From positions 1,761,206,772 to 1,761,270,771 of the forward strand of contig OY728165.1 of the NCBI GenBank assembly GCA_963277665.1: 64,000 bases of DNA, written 5' to 3'. The stretch comes from Viscum album. Taxonomy: Eukaryota; Streptophyta; Magnoliopsida; Santalales; Viscaceae. A model generated the notes under the pieces. The model was not told the origin of the DNA. It ran no database searches and saw only the letters and a program-made list of their open reading frames with translations. Shown in pieces: positions 1 to 13,151 of the stretch; position 1 is the first letter of the stretch; each line of letters begins with the position of its first letter. Position numbers and translations under genes: made by a program.

Positions 1-3000
1 ATAAATATCCCTAGCTCGAAGTCATACTGAGTCACTTTCATCCATGTTGCATTATAATATATTGATTCCTGGGTGACATAAAATGGATTCTGACCCAATA
101 CATCTACATGTTTTTTTAATTATCATCCTCAAATTACCCCATAAAAATAAATTTGAATTTAAAATATTAAAAATTTAATTTTCTTTTAATATTAAAATGT
201 AGAAAAATATATTGGCTACTATCTAACATCCTCGACCACCTGTAATATCTCTAATGAATGCATCCTTTTTCATGATCATGTCTGAATCAAACTATATATT
301 ATTAGGCATATAAGCATCCTATATGAAAAATAGTATATATTTTACATTTATACTTTTATATTGTGTTCTATGAAAGAGTATATTTTTTTTCTCATTGTGT
401 ATAGAGCGTAAAACAACTAGATCTATGTGTGACCTCCTATATCCCTCAGTTTAACTGAAATAATGATGATCATCTCCTAGAACAATATTTCATCCCTTAT
501 AAGACTAATCAATCCCAACCATAGAGAATATTTAATTTGGCTGATGTCTACATTAATACTGATAAGAAATTGTGACTCTATCATTCTTTATTAATATCAT
601 CCTCGGATTGTGCAAAAACTGATGATAATTCTCTCTCATACAGGCCTCCAAAACCTTCTTTATATTTTTCAGCATCATATAATAAAAAATAATCAATAAA
701 CCCTAAAAATAATTATTAATATATATTTAATAAAAAATAAATTTCTTAATAACTAATATATATTTACGAACCTTGGAATAATCAAATATGTATTGTTGAA
801 CGTCAATAATATTATCATCCCACATAACCCATTCTCTAGAAAAATAATTTTTCCTAATATAAATAAATTTTCAAACATTTATATGTGAAGAACTACGGTA
901 AAATGGAAAAAATAAATTATTTCTATATAAATTATCAAGTGTAGTTTAATGATTATGAAAATTAACTAAATTAAAAAAATGGACATTCATTTGCATGGAT
1001 GGACCAAAATCAATATTTGGTCATTGCACATGAATATGGGTGGGAAAATCAATATTTATATTTTATGACCACTCCATGTTAGTGAAACACCAGCTACCTA
1101 AGGTTCAGATAACGTAGTATTAGGAACCTATCCCTGAAGTATAGTCTCCTCAATACTAAAGAACATCTCATCATCTGTCTCATCTTCCATCTAGAATAAG
1201 AAAATAAGATTGAAAACAAATTATTTAATTTTTGAATTATAAAAATATATATCATTTCTATGACCGAAATTTTATTGAATTAATCTTCACCATTACCAAA
1301 CACCTCATATTAGATAGTTTCCATATCCCCAACTTCCCCTTAGTATCATATATTTCTATTTGATACCTTCATTATATCATTTCATTTCTAATTCATTTTT
1401 TATATCATCAACATCTTCAGAACCATAGACTCTGTACTGTGAGGGTGATGGCATTTATAATCAGGTTTCCTCCTTGAAAATATGTATTTGGAGTTATCTC
1501 TTACAAAATTTCAGTTACATGATCTTTAAATGAACTAAATTCACATTTCATAAACAAATTTTCATAAGATTTAATATTTATAGTTCACCAGCAATGAATT
1601 AACCATCATGATATAGCACAATATTTTGTATTATTATTTTTTTCTTCTTGAAAATATAATTAAAATTTATCATTTAATACAATAACTATTTTATATTTAT
1701 GTTCCTCGATAATAATTTTTGGATGGACACACAATCCTATAATTTATTTTGTAGAACGGAATTTAAACATCCATGCATAATAATTTATCAAATTTAATAG
1801 ATCAATTATTTCATCAACCATTCCATAAAATTTAACATCAATTAATCAAGGATGATATCCTCTCATGAAAACACAAGTATGCATTGTTTTATTTTTCACC
1901 ATATTGTTTGGTAGGAAATAAAAAACCATTCACAACATTTAAAATATACGATTTAACAATTTTGGATTGTGGGTTATTCAAGACACAAAATTTTTTATCT
2001 ATTTAATTATAATTTGTGATATCTAAATAATTTAAATAAAATGTATATAAATAATAATAAATTGATATATTATGTTAGAAAATAAAAATTTCAATTTACG
2101 ATTATTTTAAATCAATATGAAAAATTATGTTACTGAATTGTTTTTATGGTAAAAATTCTAATTTAAGGAAATTGTATATTGATATGATCATCATATAATC
2201 GAAAAATAAAATAATATTAATTTTAATTTCATAATATATGAAGATTAGTTGCTATTATAACTCAATATAGAAACAATTTCATTTATTCAGAGATGACCAG
2301 AACATATGTATGAGTCGTGTGATGATTATAATATGAAAAAAATCATTACTGAAAACTGAAAATTCTATTTTCATTGTAACAAAAAAAGGATAAGTGAATG
2401 TTATTTGAATTCCATGTTAATCATCAATATTTTCCTCATTATAGAACATTTAGATAGGTTTTAAAGGATATCAATGTTGAAAATAATTACAGTAGAAATT
2501 TGTTTTTCTAAACAAGCATATGAAATTTACTATTAAACTATTGTTTTATATATTCCATGTAGTATAATATCTACATGAATCTATAATATAGGTACATCCA
2601 TCATAATTTTTTCTTCCTCTACATTTTTATTATATTCAATAAATAATTTCAAATTATACGTTAAATAAAAGCCTGCCAAATGAATTTTTTTCATTTAATA
2701 TAATATTAAAACAATATCTTTTAGTAGTATATTAAGTGAATCATAATGAGTTATCTCCAAAAAATGTATAAAAAAATATGGTATTTCATCACATCCCAAA
2801 TAAAATAAATCAACCAACCTATTAATATAACCAGTATATGTCATTCTAAGATAACATAAAAATCATGACTTTAATATCTGGTAATATAATAGTTTCTTAC
2901 ACATCTAGTCAAATTAGAATCAAATTAATCTAGTAGCCGCAAATCGTGAATAAAAAGAAAAAATAATAAATTTTTTCCATGGGAAAGTGGATAAAATTCA

Positions 3001-4639
3001 TTTTCATTTATTATTTTTTATAATATTTCATTTTTAAAGTACACATGTTCTTGTATCAATTAAATTTTTCCAAGATATAGTCATACATTAACAATATATT
3101 TGGTCTTCACAGTTGTCTCCATAAATATATAAAACAAATTTTCTTAATAGATCTTCTAAATATTAATTACATTGAAAAAGTGACTGAACAAAAAATTTGG
3201 ATAAATTAGATGATCCAAAAAACTACATTTTATTAAATTTTTATCATTCACAAATCAATATATTATTATTTTTTTGACTCTATCCAAAGGAAATGGGTGG
3301 TAATGGACATAATCATGATATTAAATCAATACAAGAAATATTTTTCATTGTTCCATCTCATCCAATTGTATCTTTTATCAAATGAATCATGTTCCATCAA
3401 AAATGAACATCAATACAATGAAATTTATTGTTCCAGTCGATTAATATGGGTTTATATCATTAAGTAGTAGAAATAATTTATCTTCCCTCAAAAGTTACAT
3501 ACACTATTTTGGACCATGTGTACTCTAGACCAATAATAATCCGTGAATGTGACTATTTATCCACATTAATGCCTCTTTTATTAGTAATTTTATTTCTCAT
3601 GAACATCGAATTTACTGAAAACATTACTCCAAAATATTATTTAGCACATAAATCAATTTCATCAAAATATCATCTATATTTTTTTGGAATTAATATAATT
3701 AAAAATGATGATAAGATATATTTTTCATTAACAGTGATCCAATGAGGAATTTTGTACAAATTTTTAATGATATGTACTAAAATTATAATCCATGAAGAAT
3801 CTGAATTGAAATTAATATGTTTATCAGTAGAATAATGTGCACTATGATGATACCAAATCTTATAATCTTTCTTAAATCCAAAATTCAATAGATCACTGTC
3901 ATCCCTGAAAAATGTTTCAAATATCCCCATATCACATTTTATAAAATAAATATAAATTTTTACATATTAATAAAACTATAGCTTACATTATTTAAATGAT
4001 AAAATAATCAGCACTTTCAATATATAAATGATTTTCATTAGAATTGATTGGATACTTAAGAATCTTTATCAAGTCATGATCTTGTATTAAATTCTATTTT
4101 CAAACTCCATACACCAAATATTTCCATAGAATAATAAATAAAAATATTTATTCTTATTAAATTAATTTAATTAATATTCCAAAAAAAATGAAATCCAATA
4201 GTCCCAACTTTAATTTCAATATAATCAATTCTATGAAATTAGCACTAATTTTTTTATTCTATAAATGACCGACAATTATTTCTAATGAATAATATTTTTT
4301 TAATTTCTAATATATATAAATATTGTAAATATTTCTATGTCAATGGGTTATAAGGTAATAATTAATTGAAGGATATTATGGAGAGCATAGAGAAAATTAT
4401 TTCTCGTTCTCATGTGTTTAGACTATTTTTAGGATTGGAAGTCGTGGGGAAAAATATGAGTTTACCCATGAGTTCCTCCCCGAGAAATGGTCTGAATGTT
4501 GGGAAATTGGAATTATTTCACTCTATATTTGACACATTCCCCTCCCTTCTATGCTTCCCTCGAGGGAATTATTATGAAGAGTGGATAAAGGATACCACAT
4601 AGATATATAATTTCAGAACCAAAATTATTTAACATTGTC
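1..4639. other. AT-rich intergenic DNA, no supported gene
   Basis: No reading frame here resembles a protein family I recognise. The open frames at 3509-3745 (+), 3670-3930 (-) and 4366-4602 (+) are short, low in complexity and typical of chance in AT-rich DNA. On the minus strand around 1090-1190 a short acidic stretch (MEDETDDEMFFSIEE) could be the trace of a decayed gene, but it is too short to name. No terminal repeats, target duplications or RNA genes were seen. Confidence 0.5.
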
Positions 4640-6420
4640 ATCTCCTTTATTACATCTTCTTCACGCTACCCTCAAACCCATTGTCCAAAAATTTGTATCT
4701 TATTGTTTCTTTTTTTGGTTTATTATGATTTCTTTAGCTTAATTGTGGTTAATTATTATCAATTTTAGTTACTTGTGTTATTTCATACCAATTTCCGCTC
4801 ATTATCTCTATTTTTTGTATTTACAGTCACTACGAATAATTGTTACACATTACAATTCATTATCATTATATTCTACTATATTATGCTCATTGTTGGTATT
4901 CATTAGTAATTACCTCTCATTAATGGTATTTTTTACAAATTAAAACTCATAACTTGTAGTTTTTATGAATTATCGCTCATTAATGATATTTTTACTAAAT
5001 ACCACTCATTATTAGTATTTTACTAATTACCACTAATTAATTTTATTTTTTTCATAATTTCCACTAAATTGTTTAATTTTTACTCATTTTCGATCAATAA
5101 TGGTATTTTTAACTAATTATCACTCAATTCCAATAATTTTTATCATGTATCGCTCATTTTTTGATAATTTTAATTGATCAATTCACATTTCACCTATCCT
5201 CTATTCTTCCATCAAACCCATTGGTGAAAATTATATACTAATTATTGTTGATTGTATTTTACTTAGTTTAATTATGCTATATTTTAAAAATTATATATCA
5301 ATATATATATTTTTTTATAAATTAGCAGTTATTATTAATATTTTCTTATTAAATACCACAAATTAATGATATTTAATTCAGAGTACTAGTTATTATCGAT
5401 ATTTATTAATATATACCTCTCATTACCTACATATTTTATACTAATTATGGATAATTATTTTTATTTTTTTACTATCACTCATTTCAATTATTTTTTAATA
5501 ATTGTTTCTCTTTCGTTTAATTTTTTACTAATTAGAAAACATTAGTGGAATTTTTTAAAAATTAATATTTATTTCTGGGGTGTTTTTCTAATTATTTCTC
5601 ATTATGTGTATTTTTGACTATAAATTATTTTCATTTACACTTTTAACTTGTTACTATTTATATACACAAATTTTAACTAATTAAATATCATTTCCCCTCT
5701 ACTATATTCATCCCTCATGGCCCTTATTCAAATTTGTTTTATTATTTAGTATTAATTGTGTATAGTTGTGATTAATTTAACATAATTTTTTAAAATAGTT
5801 GTGAAATGTGGTATTTCATAAAACTTTTGGCAGATTGCATGTATTTTTTACTAAATTCCACTTTGTATCAATATTTTTGAATAAATTCCACTCATTACTA
5901 GTATTTTTTCACTAATTGTCACACAGTAATAGTATTTTTAGAAAATACTTCTAATTACTAATACTTTTTAATACATACCTCTCATTTCTAGTATTTATAA
6001 TGATTACAAGTTATTTGGAAAGCAATATAATGAATCTAACTCATTTTATGTATTTTTAAAATAAATTTTCTCATTAAATGTAGTTTTATATAGAATATAA
6101 CAGTCATTGATGTATTTTTTAACAAAATACCACTCATTGGCAATAATTTTTACTATTTAAAACTCATTATTAAAATTTTTAAAAATTTAAATTGATTTTA
6201 AAATAATTTATACCAATTTACTACGTTTTATTGTTGATTTAAACTTAATGTTTTTCATTTTTTTCAAATTTAACTAATTGCCATTCATTTCATTTAAATT
6301 TTAAAAATATCCAGTAATTTTACTAATTAACAATTAAATGTTATGGTTATAGATAATTTTTACTAACAATTTTAAATGTCAATAATATATATCATTAATT
6401 TTTAAAAATTAAAGTCTATA
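4640..6420. repeat. Nested degenerate minisatellite
   Basis: Two levels of repeat are visible. The short level is a roughly 30-40 base unit around 'actaattaccactcatta' followed by 'gtattttt', repeated dozens of times with many substitutions. The long level is a C-richer head block ending near 'catcaaaccca' or 'catggccc', seen at about 4645-4681, 5191-5220 and 5695-5723, so with a period near 500-550 bases. After each head comes a run of the short units. The copies are diverged, so the array is old. There is no coding signal; frames such as 4743-4943 are translations of the repeat. Confidence 0.7.
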
Positions 6421-7819
6421 TATACTATTTATTAATTAATTTTTGTTGTTATATATTATTATATCTTTTATTATTGTGTGTATGTTATATAAATTAGTAT
6501 AATTTTCTATTAATTAGTAGTATTAATTTATCAATTTTATGTAATTACTATTAATCATAACTACTTATAAATAATTAAATCTTATTAACAATTTAAATCT
6601 AATTAGATTAACTAAGAACAGTTAATGACAATTGAAAACATGCATGAAAAATTAAAAATATTTATAACTAATAAAAACAAATAAATAAATATTAAAATAA
6701 ATATCTTATAATTAAAAATAATAATTATTTATTATTAATAATAGATTCTGATATAAAAATAAATTCATTTTTTAAGAACTAAAAACATTAAATAGATACG
6801 TCAAAATGAGATCATTTATTTGATGAAAATTTACGATTTCATTCCATATAGATATAAGTACTATTAAATGAATTATTTTAGAGGACAAGATGAGAGAAGA
6901 TGAACAGAAAAAATCTATGATGAAGAATTAATAAAAAATAGGGTGGGGAAAATATATTGGTTAGATTAGTAGCCATGAAACAATCAACAATTGGTATTTT
7001 GTAAAAGATAACATTTTTGGTGATGCAGCCCCTCACAAATAATACCCAGGATCAATAAGTGTGTCTCTAATAAAAATGTTATTTTTGTGGGAACCCATCA
7101 CCAATTCCCATCTAGTGACTAATTATAAGAAAAGAGTTATAAATCTCCATCATAAATAACAATAATTATGAATCATATTTTTAATAAGATTAAATACCTA
7201 GAACAATTAACATTTCCCCTCATTTAGAATTTAGGAACACCAATGTTATTTTGGGATTAAAATAATTACCCATAAAAAACAATTATTTATTTAGTATAAT
7301 TTATAATTGGAATAAAATATTTTTCCAAATATTACCATCATAAAAATCAATTTTTCCATAGTAGTTTAATGTATGATAATATTAGTACTGCATGTAATAG
7401 AATATATTGAAGAGATTGATTTTTTTAAAAAAAATTATATATATATTCAATTCATGTTGTGCTATATTTTCTTATCATCATGGCATCGTGTTTCATATAC
7501 AGTATCAAACATAATGTTCTTCTTTTAGAATATCAGGGTGTTATAGTCCAAACCTCGCATATGAAATAATAGATAAGGTTTAAACAATTCACCTTCATAT
7601 TAAAAGAAATATTTCAATATATTTATAATGAATATAGACATAGAATATGTCATGTTTTTGAAATTTGTGATAATTTGTAAGCTAATATATCAACATGTAA
7701 GTAAATTTTTCGATTTTGAGAGAATTTGATGTTTAATCCTAGGTGTATGACACACCAAAAGATAATGAAGCATGTCTGGATTATTTTTTTTATCTCTTAT
7801 CACTCCCACTTGAACAACT
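6421..7819. other. AT-rich intergenic DNA, nothing identified
   Basis: Low-complexity A/T sequence between the minisatellite and the LTR retrotransposon. Around 6990-7130 there is a weak, imperfect inverted similarity ('aacatttttggtgatg' against 'aaaaatgttatttttg'), which might be a decayed MITE but lacks clear ends. No gene or RNA signal was found. Confidence 0.45.
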
Positions 7820-9445
7820 ATATATGTAACACCGCGAGATTTTATGAAAAATATTCTTTTTAATTTTCGATAATTCATTGAATTGTACACTACACCAAAA
7901 GGATCTTGCATGACACACATCCCTGACTTGGCTTGCATTACATGCCATCGCGACCTTCCACGATAGCATGTATTGTACGCAATACTGATTTTCGCTAATC
8001 AATGATATGTTATATAAACTAGCCGTTATGAATAGTAATACCGACTTTTTGAAATTTATATTTTTTATCATTCAAAATGGACTTTATTTTGGGATTCGGA
8101 ATATTGAAATTAGCCTAGTGTGAATTTTTGGTATTTTTCTGAAAATATTCAATTTTTTATTAATAGTGAAAACACTGAGTTACTATTTAAAAATTGACTT
8201 TTAATTCAAATAATTATTTATTTTATTTAAATTTATTTTATGTAAAAATTGATACATAATACCTATATAAGTTCAATTTATGTAATTGGAGCCAATTTAT
8301 AATAATTATAGATATAAAAACAAAATTTATTGAACTTTTCACCGTCTTTTTCCCACCTCCTAGGAGAATTTGAAAATTTACCTAAAATTTAATTTTACCT
8401 CTTCTGTGAGTGGAATTTAGAAAAACCGAGAGACAAGGTTAATATCAAGGTCAAAAATGTGGTTCAATGAGATGAAAATAATTTTTGGTGAATGGTAACT
8501 TTTTACTTTTTTTACCACTGTTAAAAGTAAATAGGGGAATTAAAGGTAAAAATGATATAATTATTACCCTAAAACATATCTTATTTCTATTGGATAAGTG
8601 TAATTCGACCAGAAACATCTTTAGAAATAATATATGACCATTTAGGCCCACATAGATTAGGTTAGGACATTTATTATTAATTTATTTAAAGAAGAGTTTA
8701 AATAGTTAAAATCAAAGTTTAATATCTAACATATTTTTAATATAGGGTTATAGAAATGATAAATTCGTCTATAAATATTAATTATAAAGATAAAAAAATT
8801 TCCTACATAATGGTATGCTATTTATAATTTTTAGACATTAAATTATTTAATTTATTTATGACAAAATGATGATGCAGTAATTATTTTATTAATTAAATAT
8901 TGACATAATTGATGTTATAAATATCCAAATCAATGTAGTTTTAGACTTTTTATGAAGTCCACTAATTTTCTAGGTTAATATGACAAGTTAATATTTATGT
9001 AATTATCTTTTTTAGAACTAATCAATTGGTTATGAGTTTCCCAAAAATCTTGTACCAAATAGTGTCAAAATTGACATAAAATAGTTTTTAAAACTAATAT
9101 TATATTATTAATTGTTATTTTATTCTTAAAAATCTAAGGTTAGGCCAAATGACTTATATAAGGTTATATATATTCATAATAAACAACTTGGGGTTCTTTT
9201 GGTTTTTATAGTATGTTTATTAACCTTAAAATGTAAGAAGACAAGAAGACCCAGTAAAATTAAAATTATTTAACTTAATGTTAAATCTAAATGATAATGT
9301 TAAAATAAACACCTAAACTTGTCTAAATTCTATTGGATGAGATTATTTCTACCCATCTCCACATTATCATTGAAATAACTCAATTTGGTGCTATTAAAAA
9401 CCAAATATGACTTTATAATAAAACAATATGTTTAGTTATTCCCAA

Positions 9446-9477
9446 GGTGCCCCTCTCCTCCTTTATAATAGGGCACC
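9446..9477 (+). promoter_or_regulatory. LTR TATA box inside a 7-bp inverted repeat
   Basis: A TATA-like element (TTATAATA, 9463-9470) is flanked by GGTGCCC (9446-9452) and GGGCACC (9471-9477), a perfect 7-bp inverted repeat with an 18-base spacer. A C/T-rich stretch (CTCCCTCTCTTCCTC) follows, as is common near plant transcription starts. The right LTR keeps both arms (15568-15574 and 15593-15599), although the TATA there has changed to TTAATT. Promoter use is inferred from position and motif. Confidence 0.65.
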
Positions 9478-9640
9478 TCCTCCCTCTCTTCCTCACACCA
9501 CTTTGAGCTTTAATATTTGCTATCCACTGACAATTTCTCTTCTCCAATTCCATAGAAACATCATATATGTTATGTTCTTCTTCAAAGACCAATCATAATG
9601 GCCTATGAGGAGGTTTCAAAAAGGCGTGTCGAAAGAAGAG

Positions 9641-11660
9641 GTAATATCCGTTAGCGATTCATTTATATTTATTTATTCTTATACTTATTCTTCATTAGTT
9701 GTTTCATAATGAAGTAATTACATCAGAATCACTAATATACTGATATGTTATTATATGTATTAAACAACCCTATTTCCCCACTTATCCATCCTATGGAAAA
9801 CGAAATCAACGTGCGTTCGTACGTGCGGAATACCGTCTCCACGTCGTGCTGTAATCTGTTTTCGACCACCACCTTACATGGATGAGTATAATAGTGTAAA
9901 TAAATAACTATATATTATTATTTCAAAGATATATTGATTCTAAAATATTATAAATACTCTTCAATGCAATTCCATGATCTTGGGAATGATATCATCGCCC
10001 TTGCGTACGTATAGACTACCGTCTCCACAGCGCGATGAGATTCATTCTCCATGTTAACCGTTCATGAATGATTATAAATTATATATAATAATTAATCATT
10101 AAATATATGACATAATAATTATACTGGATTTATTTGTATAGATATGTATGTCACCTAGTTATTTTCATTTAATTCAATAAGGAAATAAAAACAGCGTTCA
10201 CGCGTACGTACAACCTACCGTCTCCATGAACGGTGTATTTCATTCCATTTAATCGATCGATCATATATATGTTTATACTGAATATATATTATATATAAAT
10301 CATGGTTTACATTATGTAATTAGGTAAATCAGGATATATGTAATAATATCAAGAACAACAGGTATAAACATGTACGATACATAAAATGATTTAACCCAAA
10401 ACGCTGCTTTAACATGGAACATACAAAAGAGTGGGTAATATTAAGTCATAAGTGAACAATATATGGTATCATAAAAATGAATATTATTTTGTAGTAAGTC
10501 AATGTCATTATTAAAATCATTATATAGGAGGTTTTGAAACGTACGAAGCATATCAGACCTAAGGTAAGGGATAATTTTCCAAATCTCATTTTTATCCGAT
10601 ATTGCTTATTCGTAAGTATTTATAGGGTTATATCTATCATCCATGTCGCTATTTTATAAAAATGGTTTCCTGTATGTTTAAAGTCCTTTTTTCCCATTTT
10701 TGACTTTTACTACATGGTATGTATGGAATATTACTTTTGTTTATGTTACGAGGTACTTTTTGACTTTTCCGACAAAAGTACGAGGAGATTGTTTTTTTAA
10801 CTAATACGGCATGAATGGTATTTTAAAACATTATTTCCAAGAAGCATCCTTTACAAGTTCTCAAGTTAATTTTTAATCAACTTCTTTTAGGTTAAAATTT
10901 TATGACATGTTAAGAAAGGAAATTTTTTTTGAAGTAGAAATAATATTTTCTTCAAGAATGGAGTTCAAGTGTTTTATGCAAAAATTACTTTCCATCTAAT
11001 ATAATATAGGGTTCTGTTTCAGTCCCTATTATTACATTGATTTGATTATATTGTGATGGAATTATTTTAATGAATTCATTTATCTTATATGAATTGTTTT
11101 ATGATGTCATTATGTTTAAAATCCCATTTTTATTACATGGGTTATGCTATGACGTATGATTTATGATTTTGTGGCACACATAAAAATGGTTTCCTTATGA
11201 GATTGGTGGGACCTATATCTCCCTACAATGCATTGGGTAAAGATTTATATCTCATTAATAGACATGGCTGGAATGGAAAGTTGATCCAGTTCAGTGTTAC
11301 AGTAATGAAACAAGGAGTGAACTCGATTCAGAATGGGACTTTGTCCACTAAAATGGTCTTGGTAGCAATACCTTGGATACTATGTGAATAATAACAAGTG
11401 CTGAATGGTTTCTACAATTACATGTTTTATACCCATGCTATTTTATCGTGATTGATGTTCCTTTATGATATATGCCTTTCGTACTTCCATGATTCATGAA
11501 TTTCCTCTTGATTTTGATGTTTAGATTTTATGTTCATGTTTTTTCATTCAAATATTTATGAAATGTTTTATGCTTTCTATGTTTACCCTTACTGAGAATT
11601 TGAGCTCACCCATTTTATGTTTTATTTTCCCCAGGATATAAAGAAAGGTTTTAGGTAAGA
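9641..11660 (+). promoter_or_regulatory. Candidate splice sites in the LTR leader
   Basis: A candidate 5' splice site (AAGAAGAG|GTAATATC) lies at 9641. An exon-like island at 10528-10563 is bounded by TATATAG and by AAG|GTAAGG. A third block starts after TTTTCCCCAG at 11634 and reaches TTTTAG|GTAAG at 11655. In the right LTR the corresponding donors are at 15763 and 16691 and the last acceptor at 17762; the middle acceptor is mutated there. The islands are better conserved between LTRs than the AT-rich spacers. No long protein frame is formed, so these would be non-coding leader exons; this is inference. Confidence 0.4.
9811..10240 (+). repeat. Triple CGTACG-rich repeat in the 5' LTR
   Basis: Three copies of a motif of the form GCGTACGTACGG, four bases, CCGTCTCCA begin near 9811, 10001 and 10200, about 190 bases apart. 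The ACGG and CCGT parts can pair as a small hairpin. In the third copy ACCGT and ACGGT also flank CTCCATGA. The CpG-rich motif stands out from the AT-rich spacers. The same three copies occur in the 3' LTR. Confidence 0.75.
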
Positions 11661-11842
11661 AAAAAAGGGGACGATATTTATGGGAGATGTTGGAGATCTT
11701 TCACCACGATTAGAAGATTATATTCCGAGTTTCCAAAGACACTAAACTATTACGATCCCTGTCTTTCTGTTTTTGTTATTTACTAAGTATTCCGTAAAAG
11801 TAATATAATGTCCATGTACATCAGGATTTGGGTCTCTACAGT

Positions 11843-11852
11843 TGGTATCATA
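11843..11852 (+). other. Primer binding site, initiator tRNA-Met
   Basis: TGGTATCATA follows the 5' LTR end (CTCTACA) after two bases. TGGTATCA is complementary to the 3' end of plant initiator tRNA-Met, the usual primer for Ty1-copia elements and for many Ty3/gypsy elements. This fixes the plus-strand orientation of the retrotransposon. Confidence 0.88.
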
Positions 11853-12016
11853 GGAAAGGTTTAGTCAACCTTTGGAAACTAGGATGAGAGAACTTTTGTG
11901 TGATCCCTAGAGATATTTCTAATGTATGTCTAGGGATGTCTCTAAGGCTAAGTATAAGTATGGTTTATAGTCCTAGAGTTACGGTAACGATATTAGAATT
12001 CAACCTATGATATTAT

Positions 12017-12515
12017 ATGTCGAAGGTAATCCCCCTTGATTATTTTATTTTCCTTGTATTATTTTATCCTCCCAAAGAATTATTTTTGTGTTTTAGTCAA
12101 TGGAGGGAACCAGAAGGAATTCAGTTAACATTGAATCAAATGGACAAATTTTTGAATATGAGAAACACAATTTTTAAATCCCTAGAGAGAAAGATATTGT
12201 GATAATGCCAAATCAGTCATCGCAATATATGATTTACTAGGTGAAATTTAGTGGTATTCCTAATTCATAAAATAAGAGTTAGATAGACTTTTATGCATGT
12301 TTGCATGTTGAGGAGCATAAAGAAAGGAATATTGAGACTTCTATAGAAGGGAAGAAGAACCTTGAGGAATGCCTAAAATGGAGGGACATATGTTATCTGT
12401 GTGGAGAAAAGGGTCATTGATTGACAGACTGTTATGTAGTTCAATGTATTATTTGTGGAGAACATGGGTATTACCTAACTCAATGCTCTGACCTAAAAAG
12501 TTACATCTAAATCAA
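12017..12515 (+). pseudogene. gag remnant with two zinc knuckles
   Basis: Reading through stops, 12391-12432 encodes a CX2CX4HX4C knuckle (CYLCGEKGH, stop, LTDC), and 12445-12486 a second one (CIICGEHGYYLTQC) in which the histidine position is Tyr. Paired CCHC knuckles are typical of retrotransposon Gag, which binds the genomic RNA in virus-like particles. Upstream, a polar stretch around 12100-12200 could be the end of the capsid region. In-frame stops break the gene. The following ~1.4 kb to the polypurine tract shows no protease, reverse transcriptase or integrase motif, so the element could not have moved on its own. Confidence 0.72.
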
Positions 12516-13151
12516 AGAAGGAATTATTCCAGGACAATCATTGAAGAGGATGGATTGAAGTGTTTATGTATTGGTAGTCTAAAACAATGTTGTTGAGGCA
12601 CTTTTATGGTGTATTATAATATTTTTGTATTAGTATATTGTGGTTTTCAATAATTTTATGGTACCGGTAACCACGAAAAGTGATTCAAATATTTTGGAAA
12701 GTAGATGATATGCACATAATGAAGGGATAAGGATAAAATGAAATGTTCGATAGTATTCATGAGCTAATTATTGATATATGGACTAAGTGATATCATGGAT
12801 AGATTATATAGGATTTTGAGAATTTTGGTATGTGGAAAGTGCATTCATGTTTTTAGTATGGTTCTATTGTAATTTATGTTTCATGAGAATATCTGACTAA
12901 GGTATTCATGTGTTTGGAATACAACCAATAAGATATATCTCATGATATATGTGGGATAAATACATGTATTCACATTCTTGGTAGATAACATTTCTAGTAA
13001 TGTTTTTCTTTATACTATAAGCTTGGACATAAGTATTTTGGATAATCCTAAAGATTAGAATGGATTATGTTGGACATAATTTATTATTGTTTAATTCTAG
13101 AACTTTTTTGATATTATTTATGGAAAGTTATAAAAATGTATTTTTAGAAAA

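Larger units (their letters stand above)
7825..11840 (+). repeat. 5' LTR (4.0 kb) of the long-LTR retrotransposon
   Basis: It pairs along its whole length with 13948-17966. Shared landmarks include the start (TGTAAC, then CCGCGA), a TATA box region near 9463, a CGTACG-rich triple repeat at 9811-10240, splice-like junctions at 9641, 10527/10564 and 11634, and the end GGGTCTCTACA. If the TATA box is used, U3 is about 1.65 kb and R-U5 about 2.3 kb, an exceptionally long leader. The open frame at 7690-7938 and others in this region are chance frames. Confidence 0.9.

Noticed and set aside
3670..3930. 86-codon minus-strand frame
   Set aside because: Overlaps another frame on the opposite strand, low complexity, no family resemblance.
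4366..4602. 78-codon plus-strand frame with less biased composition
   Set aside because: No recognisable domain and no flanking gene signals; it directly precedes the minisatellite and shares its C-rich head style.
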